Origin: Nocardiopsis terrae
Lineage (GTDB): Bacteria > Actinomycetota > Actinomycetes > Streptosporangiales > Streptosporangiaceae
Direction of reading: 5' to 3'
NCBI RefSeq assembly: GCF_014651695.1
Contig: NZ_BMXJ01000001.1
Location: forward strand, 598,944 to 662,943
Length of the DNA: 64,000 nt
The translations under genes and the position numbers were made by a program. This document shows, piece by piece, positions 62,008 through 64,000 of this stretch. The first letter of the stretch is position 1; every line of letters begins with the position of its first letter. Under the pieces are notes generated by a model. That model was not told the origin of the DNA. It saw only the letters and a program-made list of their open reading frames with translations, and made no database searches.

Positions 62008-62381
62008 CCGTCGTCAGCCGCGTGATTCAGCGCACGCGGACGTCGTTTCGGCTGTGGGAGCGCGTATGGTGGTGGAGTCGTATGCAACACCGGAGTAACG
62101 GGCAGCCATGCGTACGATCCCTGGTCTCTCCCTCCGGCGTAATGCCTCTTTGGCCGTTTGGCGGGACTTCAACCGCGATCTGCGGGTATACCACGTTCTG
62201 GACCGGTTGGCGTGAGCTGGTTGCTATAGAGTCTTCGCGAACCGACCGGTTCACCGGCCGCGCAGGTCACAAGCAAGATGGTCGCAACGTTCCAGGGGAA
62301 ACCCGCGTCTAAAACGCATACAGGCGATACCCGACGAGGGTGACCTTTTTTCACATCTGCCTCACAAAGGAGCACATGAGC
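62008..62381. other. Intergenic region between purC and murA
   Basis: A 374-base gap. A frame at 62004-62312 lacks codon bias and is not called. An extended -10 (TGCTATAGA, 62222-62230) is the best murA promoter candidate, and AAAGGAG (62366-62372) is its Shine-Dalgarno. No tRNA was found. Confidence 0.45.
62222..62230 (+). promoter_or_regulatory. Extended -10 promoter candidate for murA
   Basis: TGC followed by TATAGA matches an extended -10 element, about 150 bases upstream of murA. There is no -35 at the right distance. Confidence 0.35.
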
Positions 62382-63677
62382 ATGGGCCAGGAGGTTCGTT
62401 ACCGCGTTCGCGGCGGACGCCCCCTCAGCGGAACGGCGTTCATCCAAGGCGCGAAGAACGCCGTCCTGCCGATGATCGGGGCCGCCCTGCTGGCGGCCAA
62501 GGGCCGTACTGTGCTGCGGAACGTCCCGGTCATCGAGGATGTCTACCGCGCATTGGAACTCGCCGAGCACGTGGGCGCCAAGGTCGCCTTCCACGAGGCA
62601 GAGCGCACCGTCGTCATCGACGCGTCCGGTCTCAACGACCCCGAGCGCGCCGTCCTGCCCGCCGACATCGCGGCCCGGTTCCGCGGTTCCGTGCTCTTCG
62701 TCCCCGCGCTGATGCACCGCACCGGCCACGCCCGCATCGAGGGCGTCGGCGGCTGCAACCTCGGCAGCCGCAACCTCGACTTCCACTACCGGGGCTTCGC
62801 CCGGCTGGGCGCCGAGGTCACCGAGGACCTCGAGCGCAACCACATCAACGTCGAGGCGAGCAAGCTCCGCGGCGGCCGCCTCTACCTGGACACCCCGTCC
62901 CACACCGGTACCGAGAACCTTCTCATGGCGGCCGTCCTGGCCCCCGGTACCACCGTGATCGAGCACGCGGCCCTCGAGCCCGAGGTCATCGACGTCATCG
63001 ACTTCCTCAGCGCCATGGGCGCGAAGATCAGCGGTGGCGGCACCGGCCTGATCACCGTCGAGGGCGTCGAGGAGCTCACCGCCGTCGAGCACACCATCAT
63101 GTCCGACCGCATCGACGCCGGCGTGTTCGCGATGACCGTGGCCGCCACCGGCGGCGAGGCCAGCCTGGTGGGCGCCAACCTGGACCACCTGGGCGTGGCC
63201 CGCTGGAAACTCGAGCAGATGGGCGTCGGCTTCTCCCAGGAGGGCGCCGTCCTGCACGTCCAGCGGGACCCCTCCGTGCCGCTGCGGCCGATCAACGCGG
63301 TCACCTCGCCCTTCCCGGGCTTCGCGACGGACCTGCAGTCCCCGCTGATGGCGCTGGCCAGCCTGGCCGACGGCGAGAGCTACATCCACGAGGCCATCTA
63401 CGACGGCCGCTTCGCGCTGGCCGACGAGCTCAACAAGATGGGCGCCAAGATCGAGGTCGAGGGCACCCGCGCCATCGTGCACGGTTCCACGAACCTGCGC
63501 GGTGCCGAGGTGGTCGCGCACGACCTGCGCACCGGTGCGGCCCTGGTCCTCGCCGGACTGGTCGCTGAAGGTGAGACAATCGTGGCGCCTGGTTATCTGG
63601 TTGACCGCGGTCACGCTCAGTTCGCGTCGCGGCTTGCCGCGCTGGGCGGTGACGTGGAGCGCGTCACCGTCTCGTAG
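62382..63677 (+). CDS. murA: UDP-N-acetylglucosamine 1-carboxyvinyltransferase
   Basis: First committed step of peptidoglycan synthesis: it transfers enolpyruvate from PEP to UDP-GlcNAc, and is the target of fosfomycin. About 431 residues. IQGAKNAVLPMIGAALLA carries the conserved Lys-Asn. GVGGCNLGSRNLDFHYRGF holds the catalytic Cys, so the enzyme should be fosfomycin-sensitive. SDRIDAGVFAM and ITSPFPGFATDLQ-like TSPFPGFATDLQSPLMA follow. AAAGGAG is 9 bases before ATG 62382 and 3 bases before ATG 62376, so 62382 is preferred. A terminator follows at 63696. Confidence 0.96.
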   Translation: MGQEVRYRVRGGRPLSGTAFIQGAKNAVLPMIGAALLAAKGRTVLRNVPVIEDVYRALELAEHVGAKVAFHEAERTVVIDASGLNDPERAVLPADIAARFRGSVLFVPALMHRTGHARIEGVGGCNLGSRNLDFHYRGFARLGAEVTEDLERNHINVEASKLRGGRLYLDTPSHTGTENLLMAAVLAPGTTVIEHAALEPEVIDVIDFLSAMGAKISGGGTGLITVEGVEELTAVEHTIMSDRIDAGVFAMTVAATGGEASLVGANLDHLGVARWKLEQMGVGFSQEGAVLHVQRDPSVPLRPINAVTSPFPGFATDLQSPLMALASLADGESYIHEAIYDGRFALADELNKMGAKIEVEGTRAIVHGSTNLRGAEVVAHDLRTGAALVLAGLVAEGETIVAPGYLVDRGHAQFASRLAALGGDVERVTVS

Positions 63678-63695
63678 TAGTCGTAAGCGCAGCTC

Positions 63696-63730
63696 AAGCC
63701 GGGGTGGGGGGTCTCCTCCCACCCGGGCTT
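63696..63730 (+). terminator. Terminator of murA
   Basis: AAGCCGGGGTGGG (63696-63708) pairs with CCCACCCGGGCTT (63718-63730) with one mismatch, 18 bases after the stop. Confidence 0.8.
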
Positions 63731-63873
63731 TCGGCGTTGATATGGAAAACGATCTTCTTTGGCCCCGCACAATGGGTACGATCTCGGCAATCATGCCGTG
63801 ACAGAGATCGGGTCGGGAAACCAGTGGGCGCACATAGTGAAGAGCGTGGAATGGTAGCGGGGAGCAACCCGAG

Positions 63874-64000
63874 GTGAGTGCCCAGCGTACTGGCGATTTG
63901 ACGATCGGCGTCATAGGGCCCCATGAGGTGGTCGAACGGGTCATGCTCATGGGTCCGGGGTCCACAGGACCCCTCAACGCCAGACTCATCGCCGCCGCAT
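63874..64000 (+). CDS. Unknown gene, N-terminus only
   Basis: The first 42 codons are present. The N-terminus SAQRTGDLTIGVIGPHEVVERVM looks like a beta-strand then helix at the start of a Rossmann or response-type domain. GTG 63874 has GGGGAG about 10 bases upstream, and TACGAT (63777-63782) is a possible -10. It may be a regulator, but I cannot name the family. The gene runs off the right edge. Confidence 0.55.
   Translation, partial: MSAQRTGDLTIGVIGPHEVVERVMLMGPGSTGPLNARLIAAA

Noticed and set aside
62004..62312. 102-codon frame between purC and murA
   Set aside because: Codon bias is poor, Trp and Ser content is odd, and a promoter-like element lies inside it.

Overview
The window is high-GC actinobacterial chromosome with the usual strong third-position G/C bias. 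The best fit is the Nocardiopsaceae (Nocardiopsis, Thermobifida or Streptomonospora). This rests on a secreted cutinase very close to the Thermobifida PET-hydrolase family, an actinobacterial type VII (ESX-like) secretion locus, F420-type enzymes and GTG/TTG starts. The genus is an inference; no rRNA or tRNA gene was seen.

Layout. 1-2.0 kb: start of an F420-dependent oxidoreductase gene, then a secreted cutinase and its terminator. 2.1-9.9 kb: a five-gene branched-chain amino acid (Liv) ABC importer operon downstream of a large LAL-type LuxR regulator. 10.3-21.8 kb: glutamate-cysteine ligase with a structured leader, a sugar isomerase-fructokinase pair, an antiporter fused to a UBP zinc finger, a hydrolase, an acyltransferase, NAD synthetase, a glycolipid-binding-family protein and a sodium/proline symporter. 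22-26.7 kb: a 62-bp perfect palindrome and the class I ribonucleotide reductase genes nrdA-nrdB. NrdB has Phe at the radical-Tyr position (class Ic type), and the operon has an NrdR-like box and a folded leader. 27-33.5 kb: a TPR protein, a NYN-domain protein, an ECF sigma factor fused to a membrane-anchored extracellular domain, and a GGDEF-like protein.

33.8-48.4 kb is a type VII secretion island arranged around one divergent promoter region that holds a perfect CRP-type site. Leftward run two WXG100-like proteins, a membrane-anchored TNT-fold protein, EccD, a MinD-like pseudo-ATPase and a Pro-rich protein. Rightward run EccC, a DUF6177-like protein, two small proteins, an 871-residue polymorphic toxin and its probable immunity protein. 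GC content drops sharply from the toxin linker through the immunity gene, and a decayed Imm49-like gene follows. EccB, EccE and mycosin are not recognised in the window.

49.5-64 kb is mostly housekeeping: a membrane protein, a GNAT, CutA, PyrE, a RodZ-tail-like protein, class II aldolase under a DasR-type operator, a small ABC exporter locus, DUF3151, purA-purD-purC, murA, and the start of one more gene.

The strongest leads are the secretion island with its toxin/immunity module and unusual TNT and pseudo-ATPase components, the nrdA leader pseudoknot, the 62-bp palindrome, the class Ic reductase, and a cutinase that naturally carries residues otherwise known from engineered PET hydrolases. 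All family assignments were made by eye from the sequence and memory of the families; no search was run.
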